A stretch of DNA of 64,000 bases from Termitomyces sp. T153 (Eukaryota; Basidiomycota; Agaricomycetes; Agaricales; Lyophyllaceae), in contig JACKQL020000031.1 in NCBI GenBank assembly GCA_018296165.2, positions 434,001 through 498,000 of the forward strand, read 5' to 3'. Shown piece after piece: positions 22,900-35,201 of the stretch (the first letter of the stretch is position 1; every line of letters begins with the position of its first letter). The notes beneath the pieces were generated by a model. It worked only from the letters and a program-made list of their open reading frames with translations, had not been told where the DNA came from and searched no databases. Both the position numbers and the translations under genes were made by a program.

Positions 22900-25800
22900 C
22901 AAAGACTGCTCATCTATCTGTGCTGGGACTGACTACTCAATTTGATCTATGTGGGCAATGCATTGTGCTCCCCTGCTACCCACATCTGTGTCTGGGAAAA
23001 GCACACTGTCAGGGAATGTCCCACTTGTTTCCCCTTCTCCTTCTCCAGTTCTTGTCAGATTTCCCCCACTATAGTTTTCCTTTATTCTCCTTCCTCTTCT
23101 CTATCTATATGCTTCAAGCCCCCAGGACAATGCCTGGAGTTGTTTGCTGTCCCTGGAGACACAGGTTCAACTTACCCAAGCCTCCCTTACTTCCCACATG
23201 GCTGAACTCACTGGACTCCATCAAACTACTGAAGCCATGTCCTTTTCTCTCCAAGCCCTTTTGGAATGTCTCCCCCTTGCTACTACTACACCTCTGATGC
23301 CCCTGGCAGATGCAGAATGGTTTGTGTCTGCACCTAGCTCAGGCTTTTTGGCTCCAGCTGCTGCAGAATGGTGTGTCTGCATCAGGCTTAGGCCTCTCAG
23401 CTCCTCATTCCAAACTCCCTTGTCCTGCACTCCCTAATGTATATGATGGAGATTGTAAGATTGGAGAACATTTCCTCCAGTCCTGTATCACCTATATCTA
23501 GCTGAGTGGTGATGCTTTTACCTTGGATGTTTTGAAAATTGCCTGGGTTCTCTCCTACATGAAGGCTAGTTGAGCCTCAACCTATGCACTGCATATCTTC
23601 TGATGCCTAGGAGGAGTTGAGAGTTTCTCTGGCTGGATGGAGTTTGAGAAGGAGTTCCAAGCAGAGTTCTTCCCCCTTGACCCCACCAAAACTGCAGCTC
23701 TTTCCCTTTGAGACCAAACTCAGTATGGTCAAGGAAAGTGGCCACTTGATGAGTACATTGACTTTTTTCATGCCTTAGTTGAACAGGCTGGATATCTAGA
23801 CAGTCTACAACTCTGCCTAACCTTCTGTGATGAACTCCACCCTTCTCTCAAGGATCATATTGACAGCATGGCAGAGGGGCACCCAGATGATGAGCATGTT
23901 GATACCTAGTACAAGGTGGCATGCAAGCAGTGGCAGCTCATGGAACTGCAATGTGAGTTGTGGCAGACAACCCTTGACCTTCTCTTTTTCTCATGGAGGG
24001 TACACCCCCCAAGCTCCCTCTTCTGCACCTGCATTAGCATCTCCACAACTGGGTGCAGCTCCTTCCTCCATGCCTCATGCTGCTCCCCTGTGCTCTCTAC
24101 CTTAAGAAGTCCCAATGGATGTTGATGCTTCCTGACAGCAGTCCTCTACTCCTTTGCTGTGTTGACACTGTGGGAAGGCAGGTCATTTTGCCTACTACTG
24201 TCCTCAAGGGCTAGAAGTCTGCTACTTGTCAGCATTGGAGCAAGAAGAGCTGCTCATCCAACTCCTTGCAGCCTGGGATGCCACAGGAACCCCCTCTCCA
24301 GATGCACCTATAGCTGTCCATTCTGATGAAGTGGCCAATGTATTGGAGGAGGTTCCTACAGAGTCTGAGGATTTTTAAAAGGGCAACAGATGACCAGTAT
24401 GCCCCCATTGCCCAGTACTAATTGTTTTGCCCCCCTGTCCATAGAATCAAATATATCTGTTGCCATTGTTGATACTATGCCTGAAACAATAAGCCCCTCC
24501 TCAGACATACAAACTCCCTCTCCAGCTAAAGTCTCAGCTGGAAACACACCTCCTAGCCCATGCCTTCAGATCCCTGCATGGGAATACCACCTCCCCCATC
24601 ATTATGTTGTTGCTTCCACTCCTTCTACCAACTCCCTGAAGCTACAGGTGGAAATCAAGATGACAGACACCCAGCAGATCTGAAGTGTGGTTGCCCTCCT
24701 TGACATTGGCACAACAGGCCTCTTCCTCAACACTGACTATGTGCAACAACACTGCCTTACCACTTGCTCCCTTTCCCATCCTATCCCTGTATACAATGTT
24801 GATGGCATGCTCAATGAAGCTGGCTCCATCTGCTTTGTGGTGGACCTGGTCCTCCACTACCAAGACCACTCAGAATGAGCTGCTTTTGCTGTCACTAGTT
24901 TGGGAAAACAAGACATGATCTTGGGGTTCACCTGGCTATGTGAACACCCCCCAGAGATTGACTGGACTAAGGGTGAGGTGAAGATGAGTCATTGCCCACA
25001 TTGCTGCATTACCTGTGCAGAAGAAGCCTGTAAGGAGCAGGGAGCCAAGGTTTGTGAGCATGCTGCTCTATGTGCCTATCACACTGGGCATCTTCCTTAT
25101 GCTGATCTTGACCTCCTGAGTCCCCCCCCCTCTGGCATTCCCTCATAGAGAGGCTCTCTACAAGGATGTCCAAGGTGTTGAGTGTGAATCTCCAAAGGAA
25201 GAGGAAGGTGAAGGAGAATGGACCCATACTCTAGATGCAGAGTTTCCAGATGAGACTATAGAGGTGGGTGATCAGATCTATGCTACAACCCTCTGCCCCC
25301 CTCCTACAGTGGCAGAGATTTGAGCCAGTCAGACTACTTCTCAGCATCTAGCTGAGGCATTTGTAGCAAACTCACAGCCCAAGCCTTTCTGTAGCACTGT
25401 TCCCAATCACCTCCATGACTTTGAGGATGTATTCTCCAAGGCCTCCTTTGATTCACTTCCAGAGCACAAGCAGTGGGATTATGCAATTGAGCTGATACCA
25501 GATGTGGAGCCCTCCAGCTGCAAGGTCTATCCATTTGCACCCCATGAGCAGGATGAGCTGGATGCTTTCCTGCAGGAGAATCTTAGGTCAGGACGAATAT
25601 GACCCTCCAAGTCTCCAATGGCCTCCCCAGTTTTTTTCATTGAGAAGGACGGGTCTCTTTGTCTGGTTCAGGATTATTGTGTCCTGAATGTAATGACAGT
25701 GAAGAACTGCTATCTTTTGCTACTCATCTCAGAACTTGTCAACAACCTTCAAGGTGCACACTACTTCACAAAGTTGGATGTCTGCTGGGGCTACAACAAT

Positions 25801-26990
25801 GTACACATCAAAGAAGGGGATGAGTGGAAGGCAGCATTCCAAACTAATTGCAGACTCTTTGAACCTCTGGTAATGTTTTTTGATCTCACCAATAGCCCAG
25901 CCACCTTCTAGACTATGATGAATGACATTTTCCATGATCTGATTGCAGAAAGCATTGTCTGCATGTATCTTGATGATATCCTCATCTATAAAAAAACTCT
26001 GGAGGAGCATTGCTGGGTCATGCACATTGTCTTAGAACACCTCTACCAACACCAGCTCTATTTAAAGCCTGAGAAGTGCAAATTTGAACAGATTAAAGTG
26101 GAGTACCTGAGTTTAATCATTTTGCATGGAATGGCTGAGATGGACCCCATTAAAGTGGCAGGTGTAGCAGAGTGGCCAGAGCCAAGGAACAAGAAGGAAG
26201 TTCAGGCCTTTTTTGGGTTTGTCAATTTCTATTGGAGGTTCATACAGGATTTCTCCCACCATGCACATCCCCTCTTCAACCTCACAATTAAGAATACTGC
26301 ATGGCAGTGGGAGCCCTCACAGCAAGCTGCCTTTGATGCCCTCAAGCAAGCTGTGACCTCAAAGCCAGTCCTTCTGTTCTCTGATGATGACTCTCCATTC
26401 CATGTGAAAGCAGATAGCTCAGACTTTGTTACAGAGGCAGGCCTCTCCCAGCAGTCAAAAGAGGATGGCAAATGGCATCCAGTAGCTTTCTACTTTAAAA
26501 GCCTTAATGCAGTGGAATGGAACTATGAGATCCACAACAAGGAGATGCTGGCAATTATTTGGTTCTTTGAAGAATGGTGACATTTCCTTGAGGGTGCATG
26601 GCATAAGTTTGAAGTCTGGACAGACCACAAGAATCTGGAGTACTTCTGTTCTGCTAAGAAACTCAATCAATGTCAAGCTTGGTAGTCTCTGTATCTGGCC
26701 AACTTTGACTTCTCATTGCACCACAAACCAGGACAGAGTATGGGCAAACTAGATGCACTGTCCAGGTGGGCTGACCATGGCACAGGAGCAGGAGATAATG
26801 ACAACATTGTTCTCCTCAAGCCAGAGCTCTTTGCCATCTGTGCACTAGAAGGGATTGTAGTCCAAGAGGATGAAGCAAACATCCTTAGGAACATCTGAAG
26901 AGGGAACTGGGAGGGTGTACAGGAGGATGTGGTTGCCCAGGCTACACAGGCCCTACAAGCTTGACTCCTAGTTTCAACCCTCAAGCTGCA
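22900..26990 (+). pseudogene. Ty3/gypsy gag-pol remnant (gypsy-2)
   Basis: Gag is visible around 23430-24110 (YDGDCKIGEHFLQSC, then FFHALVEQAGYLDSLQL). A CCHC zinc knuckle lies at 24160-24200, with a TGA inside it. A protease (LLDIGTTGLFLNTDYVQQH) starts at about 24690. The RT runs from about 25618: SPVFFIEKDGSLCLVQDY, YFTKLDVCWGYNNVHIKEG, VCMYLDDILIY with the catalytic YLDD intact. RNase H follows (FHVKADSSDFVTEAGL, then WNYEIHNKEMLAIIW, then [11 protein letters not shown], then SRWADH) to about 26900. Many in-frame stops occur. No integrase follows; the sequence runs into the Helitron at 27009. Its left boundary and 5' LTR are not recognised. Confidence 0.85.
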
Positions 26991-27505
26991 CCAGTTCTCT
27001 GTCAATAATCTATAGTATATGCGACGACTCCTGGGAAAGTGGCTGTGCGCCCATTATATGCGACGACTTTGGACTGTGCTGACTAAAATTTGTCAGCGCT
27101 GACAAATGCTGACAAATTTCAACCCTTTTATGGTAATAGAATCAGACTTGGCTGTTTTGCCGCTCTTCGGATACATTTTTTACAAAAAAAAATACAGTAG
27201 ACAACTTTAATGAATAAATACTATCTTTTGACTATGTGTAAAAGGTGCCAATTGGTCTGCAGGGATGAAAAAGGCCAAACGCGATTTAGTGGACACTGTT
27301 TTTCACGCCTCGCGCGTTTTTTGACACAACATGACCAAATAATGGGCATTTCCGAAGTTGTGGAAAGGAGGCCACACGACAAAGTATGTTTCGTCACATC
27401 TATTGATTGATTGATGTTGACTAACAAGCTTATTAGTAACTCCTTAACCACATTGAGCTATTGATACATCAAATATCTCATCATGCAAGTCAATTTTAAT
27501 GGTTT

Positions 27506-29584
27506 TTGACTGTTAAATTGCTTAACAATGGATGTTATAGGCAACCACCTACTACTCCTGAAAGCCAAAGGCAACAAGCTAGGAATCAAAGGAGACTTGA
27601 ACAGTTACAAATGACAGATCCTGACAATCGTCGAGCAAATAGAAACAATAGATCTTTGGAACAGATCAATACTGTGGTTGTCCCACCACTTCAATTGGGG
27701 CCTGGGGGTATCAATCAATCTATGGGAACTGGGGGTTTGAGACCTATAGCCACTGCTTCTGGCTCTTTGGGAAGACCTATTAGGCAGGCAGCTGCTGCTG
27801 CTGATCCATTTTTTATGGACATTCCAGAAACTGTTTTGCCTGAAGGGTGGGATGCTCCTTTGCAGAATCCCATACCTAGAGTGGTGCCACCTCTACCTCC
27901 TCCTGTACAGAGAAGAGGCAATAGACTCAATCAGTCTGCTGTTGCTCAAGCTGCTATGGTCATTCCAGAAACAGTTTTACCAGAAGGTTGGGATGCTCCT
28001 TTACAGAATCCCTTACCTAGAATGGTGCCACTGTTGCCTGCTCCTGTACATAGAAGGGTCAGAAATCCTCTTTTACCAGAGCTTATAATGGTACCAGCTC
28101 CACTTGCTCCCCAAGCACTGTTGGAAGAGCAACAAAGGCTGAGACAGAGGCAACAAGAGCAGGCACTGGCAATCTTGCAAGAGCAACAAAGGCTAAGGCA
28201 TATTGTTATGGGTACAGAGCAGGGGAGGCAACAACAAGGGGCACTAGCAGTGTTGCAAGAGCAACAAAGACTGAGACAAGATCAGGAAAGGCAACAGGCA
28301 TTGGCTATTTTGAGCCAGGAAAGACAGGAGAGAGCAAGACAGGAAGAAGAGCTATTCAGAGCAGAGGTCAGTTCAAGACTACTTCAAAATGCTACTTTAA
28401 TTAACAAAGTTCAATAGCATATTGATCTGAATCCTGAACATAGGCCTTTGAATGCAGCTATGGCTCAAAGAATCTTTCAAGGCTGGGAACAGCAACATGA
28501 AGCTGATCTGGAAGAGGATTTCAATGATTTAGGTCCTCAGAATGATATACCTTCTGAGGATGACTTGGAATATGTTGATCCTGCTCAACATCAACTAGCA
28601 GAGCAATTGGATCCTCCCTTTGATGATCCATTGGGTCCTCAGGATGACATGTCTTCTGATGATGGCTTGGAATATGTTGATCCTGCTCAACAGAGACCTG
28701 CAGAAGACTTGGACCCTGCCCTACCCAACCATCCAGCAGGACTACAGAATCCTGCTGAACAGCCTCCCCTTGAGCTTCCTATTCCACCACAGCTTGGTCC
28801 TATTCAGCCTGTTCCAAGAGGAAGGCAACCTTACTTGATTGAATACCCTCCACACTATCTTGGTCCTATGACTGTCATATGTTCACACTGCCAAGCTTTA
28901 CATTTTGATGCTGAAAAGCTCACCAAGTCTACTAGAAACAGCCCAAAGTTTGGCATGTGCTGCTTACAAGGCCAAGTAAATTTGCCCAGGCTTCAAGATG
29001 CTCCAGCAGATTTACTGAACCTGCTCCATGGGCATCATCCTCTCTCTAACACCTTTAAAACATCAATCCGTCAATACAATGCAGCCTTTGCATTCACATC
29101 TTTGGGAGTCAAAATTGACCATGCCATTACCAATGCACCTGGACCATACAGCTTTAGGATCAATGGAGAACTACATCATTTGACAGGTGCCTTGCTTCCT
29201 ATTGAAGGCAATCTGCCTGTATATGCACAGCTCTACTTTTATGATCACAATCAGCAATTGGCTTTTCGTCAACAGAACAATCCCAGGCTTGATCCTCAGA
29301 TAATGGCCTCTTTGCAGGATATGCTTGCTAGAGTCAATCCCTTCATTGGCTTATACAAGCAGGCCAGGCAGATCATGGGAGAAGTTCCAGAAGGCCAACC
29401 ACAAAGGCTTTCTGTCAAGCTTACAGCTGATTTTGGAGATCCTCGACGCTATAATGACCCTAATGAACAGGAGGGAGTTGCAGCTGTAATTCCAGGAGAT
29501 GGCTCAGAAGAGCGATCAAATGATCGTGATATAGTCTTGCACTTGCATGGAGGTCAATTTCAAGGACCTAACCGAACGAAGTGA
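27506..29584 (+). pseudogene. N-terminal part of a Helitron Rep-helicase, one in-frame stop
   Basis: One reading frame runs from 27506 to 29584, broken only by TAG at 28415-28417 (probably CAG to TAG). The first third is a disordered Gln/Pro-rich region with a duplicated segment (IPETVLPEGWDAPLQNP twice, about 27820 and 27962) and three EEQQRLRQ-type repeats. The second part has the Helitron N-terminal Cys motif VICSHCQALHFDAEKL ... FGMCCLQGQV, then FKTSIRQYNAAFAFTSLGV, GPYSFRINGELHHLTGALLP, YAQLYFYD and DPRRYNDPNEQEGVAAVIP. It breaks off at VLHLHGG, just before the HUH Rep nuclease would begin, and continues into repeat DNA (QFQGPNRTK-stop). No ATG stands at 27506. Confidence 0.8.
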
Positions 29585-29840
29585 GGTTGGGTCTGGGACT
29601 TAGCATTGAGTTTGAAATACAAGGACCTAACCGAACAAAGTGAGGTTGGGTCTGGGACTTAGCATTGAGTTTGAAATACAAAGACCTAACCGAACAAAGT
29701 GAGGTTGGGTCTGGGATAAAGCATTAAGTTTGAAATACAAGGACCTAACCGAACGAAGTGAGGTTGGGTCTGGGATGAAGCATTGAGTAGAATATCGAGG
29801 ACCTAACCGAACGAAGTGAGGTTGGGTCTGGGATGAAGCA
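29564..29840 (+). repeat. Five 59-bp tandem repeats at the Helitron 3' end
   Basis: Units begin GGACCTAACCGAACGAAG or a close variant at 29564, 29623, 29682, 29741 and 29799, spaced 59 bp (last 58). Each holds an inverted repeat ACCTAACC...GGTTGGGT. Units 2 and 3 read GAACAAAG where 1, 4 and 5 read GAACGAAG, a CpG to CpA change. Confidence 0.9.
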
Positions 29841-29841
29841 A

Positions 29842-29879
29842 GAGCTACAGGCCCGTGCCGAAGGCACGGGGCGTAGCTC
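29842..29879 (+). repeat. Helitron 3' hairpin
   Basis: GAGCTAC (29842-29848) pairs with GTAGCTC (29873-29879), and CCCGTGCC (29852-29859) pairs with GGCACGGG (29863-29870) around a GAA loop. A stem near the 3' end is a Helitron hallmark and probably the transposition terminator. Confidence 0.8.
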
Positions 29880-29969
29880 GTTCAGACAAGTGTGGCCCCT
29901 TTGACACTGTCACTAGCTTATGTAACTGCTGACTAATTGCTGACACATCACTTTTGTCTTTTTTCTCTG

Positions 29970-30165
29970 TTATACTGTACAGTTGTTTCTCATGCTTCTG
30001 AAGCCTCTGAAGCATCACATCTGGCTTAGGGAATCCCCAGACTTGTTCTCTTTGGATTTCCCTTTGCCAGGTGAGTAGTTATCTCAGTAGACACTGTACA
30101 GTACTGAATAGACTTTGGATTTCCCTTTGCCAGCTGTGTGATTGAGCCACAGCCTCCAGAGGTCA
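29970..30165 (+). repeat. Partial gypsy LTR (3' part) next to the Helitron
   Basis: This matches the last 200 bp of the LTRs at 38509-38907 and 45659-46059 (inverted): CTTGTTCTCTTTGGATTTCCCT ... TGATTGAGCCACAGCCTCCAGAGGTCA. It ends at 30165 and probably closes gypsy-2. A TTTGGATTTCCCTTTGCCAG segment is duplicated (about 30052 and 30115). Confidence 0.7.
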
Positions 30166-30176
30166 TCCTTACACAC

Positions 30177-33100
30177 ACTATGTCACCAATTGCTGAGAGC
30201 CTTGAGACTCCCATACCCTTGACTGCTACCAAAATTGCTGAAATGAGGCTGGTTGATAATTCAAGCAACCCAATCATTACATCTGTTGGCAAGATCACTT
30301 CAGCCTGGCCTGGACACATACTGGACAAGGACAATGGGAAATATATAGACTGGGCATATGCTATGAGGCTAGAGCTTCCTATGGTACAGCTATGGGACTA
30401 CATCTTTGACCCTCCTCCTGCTCCACACACCATCTATAAACCATGCATTCATTGTGCATGGACATCTAACAAATGCTTGGCATGTTCATTTATAAAGCAT
30501 GCCATATTGTCATCAGAGCAGAAGCTGTGCATGGATGAAGAAGACCCTGTTGTATTATGGAAGTACTTGGAGGAACATCATGGAGGAGCTATCCTAGTAA
30601 AACAAGTCTGACTCTTGCATGAGGCACTCACTACCAAATGCTTCCTGTTCAAGCCACTCACAAAGATAGTTGATGCAATCTTTGAGAAGATTAACCATGC
30701 TTTTAATGCTGGCGAAGTAATGAAGAACTTGCTGAAATCCATTGCAGTGCTATCTGCACTGTCTGAGAAGTTGTTCTCACACATTTGATCCATTATCTCT
30801 TGCAACTTGGGCCAGGCAGAGAGTATTGTGAAGTATGGTCCAAATGAGATTAGGCAGTTCCTAGAAGGGGAGCAGACTCTATTTGATGCTGACAAGTCTA
30901 TGCCAGCAGCCATGGATGAAAGACCTACTGCATTTGTGGCAAAACCATTCAGGGAGAGCAATCTGACATGCATGACATGCAAGGCTCATAAACAACCTGT
31001 GCAAATTTACACTGGACACACTGCACCTTGGTGTATCCTCAAAGGAGGTGCTATGGAGGGCAAAACCATTGAGGAATCAAAGAGGAAACATCTGGCCCAT
31101 TATGAAAACCTGAAGAAAGAAAAAGGCAGGAAGAAGACCTCAAAAGTTACATTTACACTGTCTGGTGGCAATGCCTTCACCATAGAAGAAGACCCAGATA
31201 CAATTATGGCATATCTGGCAGCACAAGCAGCAAAATAAAACCCTTCATCAAGGCCTAAGTTTGCAGGACTAGCCTCAGATGCAATACCATTGAGGGACTC
31301 ACTGGTCAATCGTGAGCAACTGAAATTTGATGCATGGATCATGCTTGAGGAGGAGCCAAAGGTGAGCATAGACTGGCACAAACACACCAAGCATGGACTC
31401 AACCAGAACTTGGTCTTGTCATATGAGGATAGATCAAATGAACCATTCTTCCTGGACTTTGGTGCCACCATACACATTTCCCTCAGTGCTGCCAACTTTG
31501 TGACCATCAACCCAATTAATGAAAGATCCATCCATAGTGTAGGTGGATCCTCTATTGCAGCCACAGGTGTTGGCACTATACACCTTCACATCACAGGAGG
31601 AACTTACTTGGAACTTAAGAATGTATAACATGCACCAGAATCCACAGTGTGATTGCTGTCAATCAGCAAATTGGCAAAAAATATAGGGATATTTACCACA
31701 TTTGATGATAGAGGAGCAACACTGACTATGAAGATCAATGGTAAAACCTTGGCCACTGGCACTCTTCTCCTAAAATGGAATCTCTATACACTTGATCTCC
31801 ACAGAAACCACACATTTGCAGTTTATGCCCCATCTTATCTCAAATCATGGCACCTCAGGCTTGGCCATGCCAACTATCAGTCCATAATCTAGATGGTACA
31901 AAAAGGCATGATGCAAAGTATGCCCACTTCTTTCCCCTCCAAACCTCCTAAGTGTGACTACTGTATCCTTGGCAAGCAGGCAAGGACACTGGTACCAAAG
32001 GAGAGAGAAGAGGGGGAGGGCATTGAGCAACAAGGAAACTTGAGAAGGTCTGGGTGGATTTGACAGGAAAGGCAGCAGTCACATCACACACTAAGAATCA
32101 TTATATTATGAACATTGTTGACAACTACACAAATAAACTATTGTCAATCCCACTAAAAGCAAAGGATGATGGGTTTAATGAGCTAAAGGCTTGGATCTTA
32201 GCATGTGAAAATGAGACTGGACTTCACCTGAAAATACTCCAGACTAGTTGAGATGGCAAATCCAATGGAGAAATCTATAAGGATGGTACAAACAAAAGGG
32301 AATAATACTAGAAGTTGGAGCATCCTATACCTTAGCACACATCAGACAAGTGGAGCATATGCATTGGACACTTGGGGGAAAGGTGTGTGCAATGAGGATA
32401 ATGGCAAAGTGTTCTCCATACTTGTGGGACAAGTTCTATCTAATTGCAGCTTACCTTCATGGAAAAACCAAGACTTCAACAGTATGTGACATCACTACAG
32501 ACAACCTCTGGTATGAGAGGAAGCCAAATTACTCCTACATTCATGAGATTGGGTGCTGAGCATTTGTTCTAATTCAGAACCAACATAATCCCAAGATATA
32601 TGAAAGATCTATTGAATGCATGTTAATCAGTTATGATGTGAACTCAAAGGCTTACCATTGCTATGACAGAATTGCAAAGAAGGTTTACAGCTCATGCCAT
32701 GTAAGATTCATCAGAAGTCATAATGATCTCCAAGCTCCTGTTGCAAACAAATCCACTGCAAACCCAACTGAGACTCAATCAGATTTCCTCAATATTGATT
32801 CAATTGCAAAGAATGCCACTGATGCACCAGTACCAACCATCCAAAATATCCACAACAATGATGATGACCCTCCATGATTCTAGGGCCCATCCTCAATGAA
32901 ACTCCAAAAGAAAGACTTATTGAATGACCTACCAAAGATAAACCTGTGGATATGCCACAAGTTTGATGCTCCACAAGAACCATCATCCCAATGGAAAAGG
33001 TAGACCAAGGACAACATGAGGAGACTCACACTGAGCAAGCTGTTAGGGAGCCAAGAGAGGCCAGAGAACAGATTAGAAATGAGAGGATTGAATGCAGGAA

Positions 33101-34838
33101 AGTTAGTGAAGAAAGAGAGGCCTAAGATGATGTCACAGTAAAGCAGGAACCCAATCTCAATCAGATCTTGGCAGTGCTTGATGCAATTGGAGATCCACAG
33201 GACCTGAACCTGGAAGCAGATCTGGAAGCACTAAGAACTTGGGAGGAAGCTAAAAACTCACCTGATGGACTAAGGTAGGAGGAATCATATTGCAATGAAC
33301 TGAACTCATTAAAGGAAATGGGAGTGTAAAACTTAATACTCTGCAAGGAAGTTCCACAGAGACATTGAGTCTTGAAAGGCAAACCAGTCTTCACAATCAA
33401 GTATGACAAAAATGGGAAAATTACAAGATTCAAGACATGTCATGTCATTCAAGGGTTCAATCAGATTTATGGCAAAGATTACACAAGAACCACTTCACCA
33501 ACAGCATGCATAGAATCCTGTAGGATCTTGCTTCACATGGCAGCAATGCCAAGATGGCATGCAAATCAGATTGATGTGAAGATGGCCTTCTTGAATGGAA
33601 TTTTACCTGAGGAGGAGACAGTATTCATGGAGCAGCCAAGAGGGTTCAAGGAGAAAGGAAAGGAACAATGAGTGTGTAAATTAGCCAAAGGTCTGTATGG
33701 GATGAAACAGGCTGGAAGAATATAGAATAAGACACTTGATGGACAGATGTAGAAGTGGAGGTTTACATAATTGGCATGTGAAGCTTGCATATACTACCAG
33801 AAGAGCAAATTGAGCATGGTAATTGCAGGAGTTCACATTGATGACTTCCTGGCTATTGCAAGCACAAAAATAGCAAATGAGAAGTTCAAGAGGGAGATGG
33901 CCAGCATGTGGACAATAGTAGATCTGAGTACATCCAAACACATACTGGGGATCAGTGTCAGCTGGGATCGGGAGAATTATCAAGTCCACTTATCATAAAT
34001 GGTACTGATCAATAGGCTTGTCCAGCAGTTTGGTCAGTCAGATGTGAACCCAGTATCAACACCAATGGAGCCAGGAATTAAACTAAGACAAACCAACCTG
34101 TTGAAGCTGTCTCATAATGAGCATGATAAGATATTGCAAATCCCATACAGGTGACTAGTTGGAGGCCTTTTATGGCTGGCAGTATCAATGTGCCTGGACA
34201 TACAGTACATGGTTCAGCAATTGTCACAATATCTAGACTGCTTTACTCAGACACACTAGAATGCTGCAATTTGAATACTGTAATATTTGAAGAGCACTTG
34301 AATACTGGGATTAATGCTTGGTGGGAAGCAACCAATGACACTAGTAGGCTTCATGGACTCAGATTGAGCTAATTGTCTTAATACAAGGAGGAGTGTCAGA
34401 GGATACACATGGTTACTGGGGTCTGGGGCTATATCATGGTTGACTTGGAAACAGTGGACAGTGGCAGCTTCTTCATGCAAAGCTGAATATATGGCTGCTT
34501 TTGAAGTGGCACAAGAATGCATTTAGCTAAGAACACTATTGATTGCCTTTGACTGTGCACCTATGATAGCCACAACAATATTATGTGACAATAATTCTGC
34601 AATAAACCTCTCTGAAGACCCAATGCTCCATCAATGTGTAAAACATGTTGACATCAAATACCACTTCCTGAGGGAACATGTTGTATCAAATGAGATAACT
34701 GTGAAATATATCAACACTAAATACAATGCCACTGACATGTTTACAAAAGCACTACCAGCTCCACAATTTGTGAAATTACAAGAACTATTGGGGATGTCAC
34801 AGGATCCCATGCAAGGAGGAGTAGAGCACTCATGGTGA
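30177..34838 (+). pseudogene. Copia gag-pol remnant
   Basis: Gag begins near MSPIAESLETPIPL (30180). The protease site reads FFLDFGATIH where DSGATxH is expected (31450). The GAG-pre-integrase block is WHLRLGHANYQSII (31845), followed by an integrase fragment (MDLTGKAAVTSHTKNHYIMNIVDNY, quoted only in part: NHYIMNIVDNY, 32095). RT spans 33370-34000, with KMAFLNGILPEE, the catalytic VHIDDFLAIAS (33833) and KHILGISV. RNase H ends with CDNNSAINLSEDP, KHVDIKYHFLRE and YNATDMFTKAL (34740). More than a dozen stop codons interrupt it, many at former CGA or CAA/CAG codons. A purine-rich stretch (GGTGAGAAGAAG) precedes the 3' LTR. Confidence 0.85.
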
Positions 34839-34845
34839 GAAGAAG

Positions 34846-35201
34846 TGTTGTGATCCAACATGTAGGGGCACTGTGAGCATAGACAATGGAGACTAAAGAA
34901 TGGACAGTGGCCAGGCCAACAATGGGGACTAAAGAATGAAGAACAGTGGCCTAGGGCAAGGAAGACAATGGACAATAGCAAGAAATTATATATATTGTGA
35001 TGGACAGACTTGTAACACCCTCAGTCAATTATACAGAGACTGAGAGTGAGTCAACTAATTCTACATGTTTTGGACATATTCTTATGCATACCCTAGATTT
35101 AAACTTACTTTGTATTTAACAGATATGTGGAATACAGTTGATTATACAGAGACTGAGGATTTGAACTTACTTTGTATCTAACAGGATTTCACTTCTCCAC
35201 A
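34846..35201 (+). repeat. Copia 3' LTR
   Basis: 356 bp, TGTTGTGATCCAACATG...TTCTCCACA, partner of 22491-22836. It is followed at once by the target duplication CAGAC. Confidence 0.85.

Larger units (their letters stand above)
27009..29935 (+). mobile_element. Helitron, internally deleted
   Basis: The 5' end reads TCTATAGTATATGCGACGAC after an A, the TC start usual for Helitrons. A coding region (27506-29584) carries the N-terminal part of a Helitron Rep-helicase, but the Rep HUH nuclease and helicase are missing. It passes directly into five 59-bp tandem repeats and then a strong hairpin (29842-29879), the usual 3' architecture. The exact 3' end is uncertain; a CTAA followed by T occurs at about 29930. 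GCTGACAA-like motifs occur at both ends. CpG is kept at both ends, unlike the flanking retrotransposons, so this is a later insertion. Confidence 0.75.
22491..35201 (+). mobile_element. Ty1/copia retrotransposon with nested insertions
   Basis: Two LTRs (22491-22836 and 34846-35201) begin TGTTGTGATCC and end in CA. The element is flanked by a perfect 5-bp duplication CAGAC (22486-22490 and 35202-35206). The copia gag-pol lies directly before the 3' LTR (30177-34838). Between the 5' LTR and gag sit a gypsy gag-pol (about 22900-26990), a Helitron (27009 to about 29935) and a gypsy LTR remnant, all acquired after the copia insertion. The whole is full of stop codons and nearly free of CpG, so it is inactive. 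Confidence 0.85.

Noticed and set aside
29564..29840. Tandem 59-bp units as a CRISPR-like array
   Set aside because: There are no unique spacers; the whole unit is repeated, in a eukaryotic Helitron.
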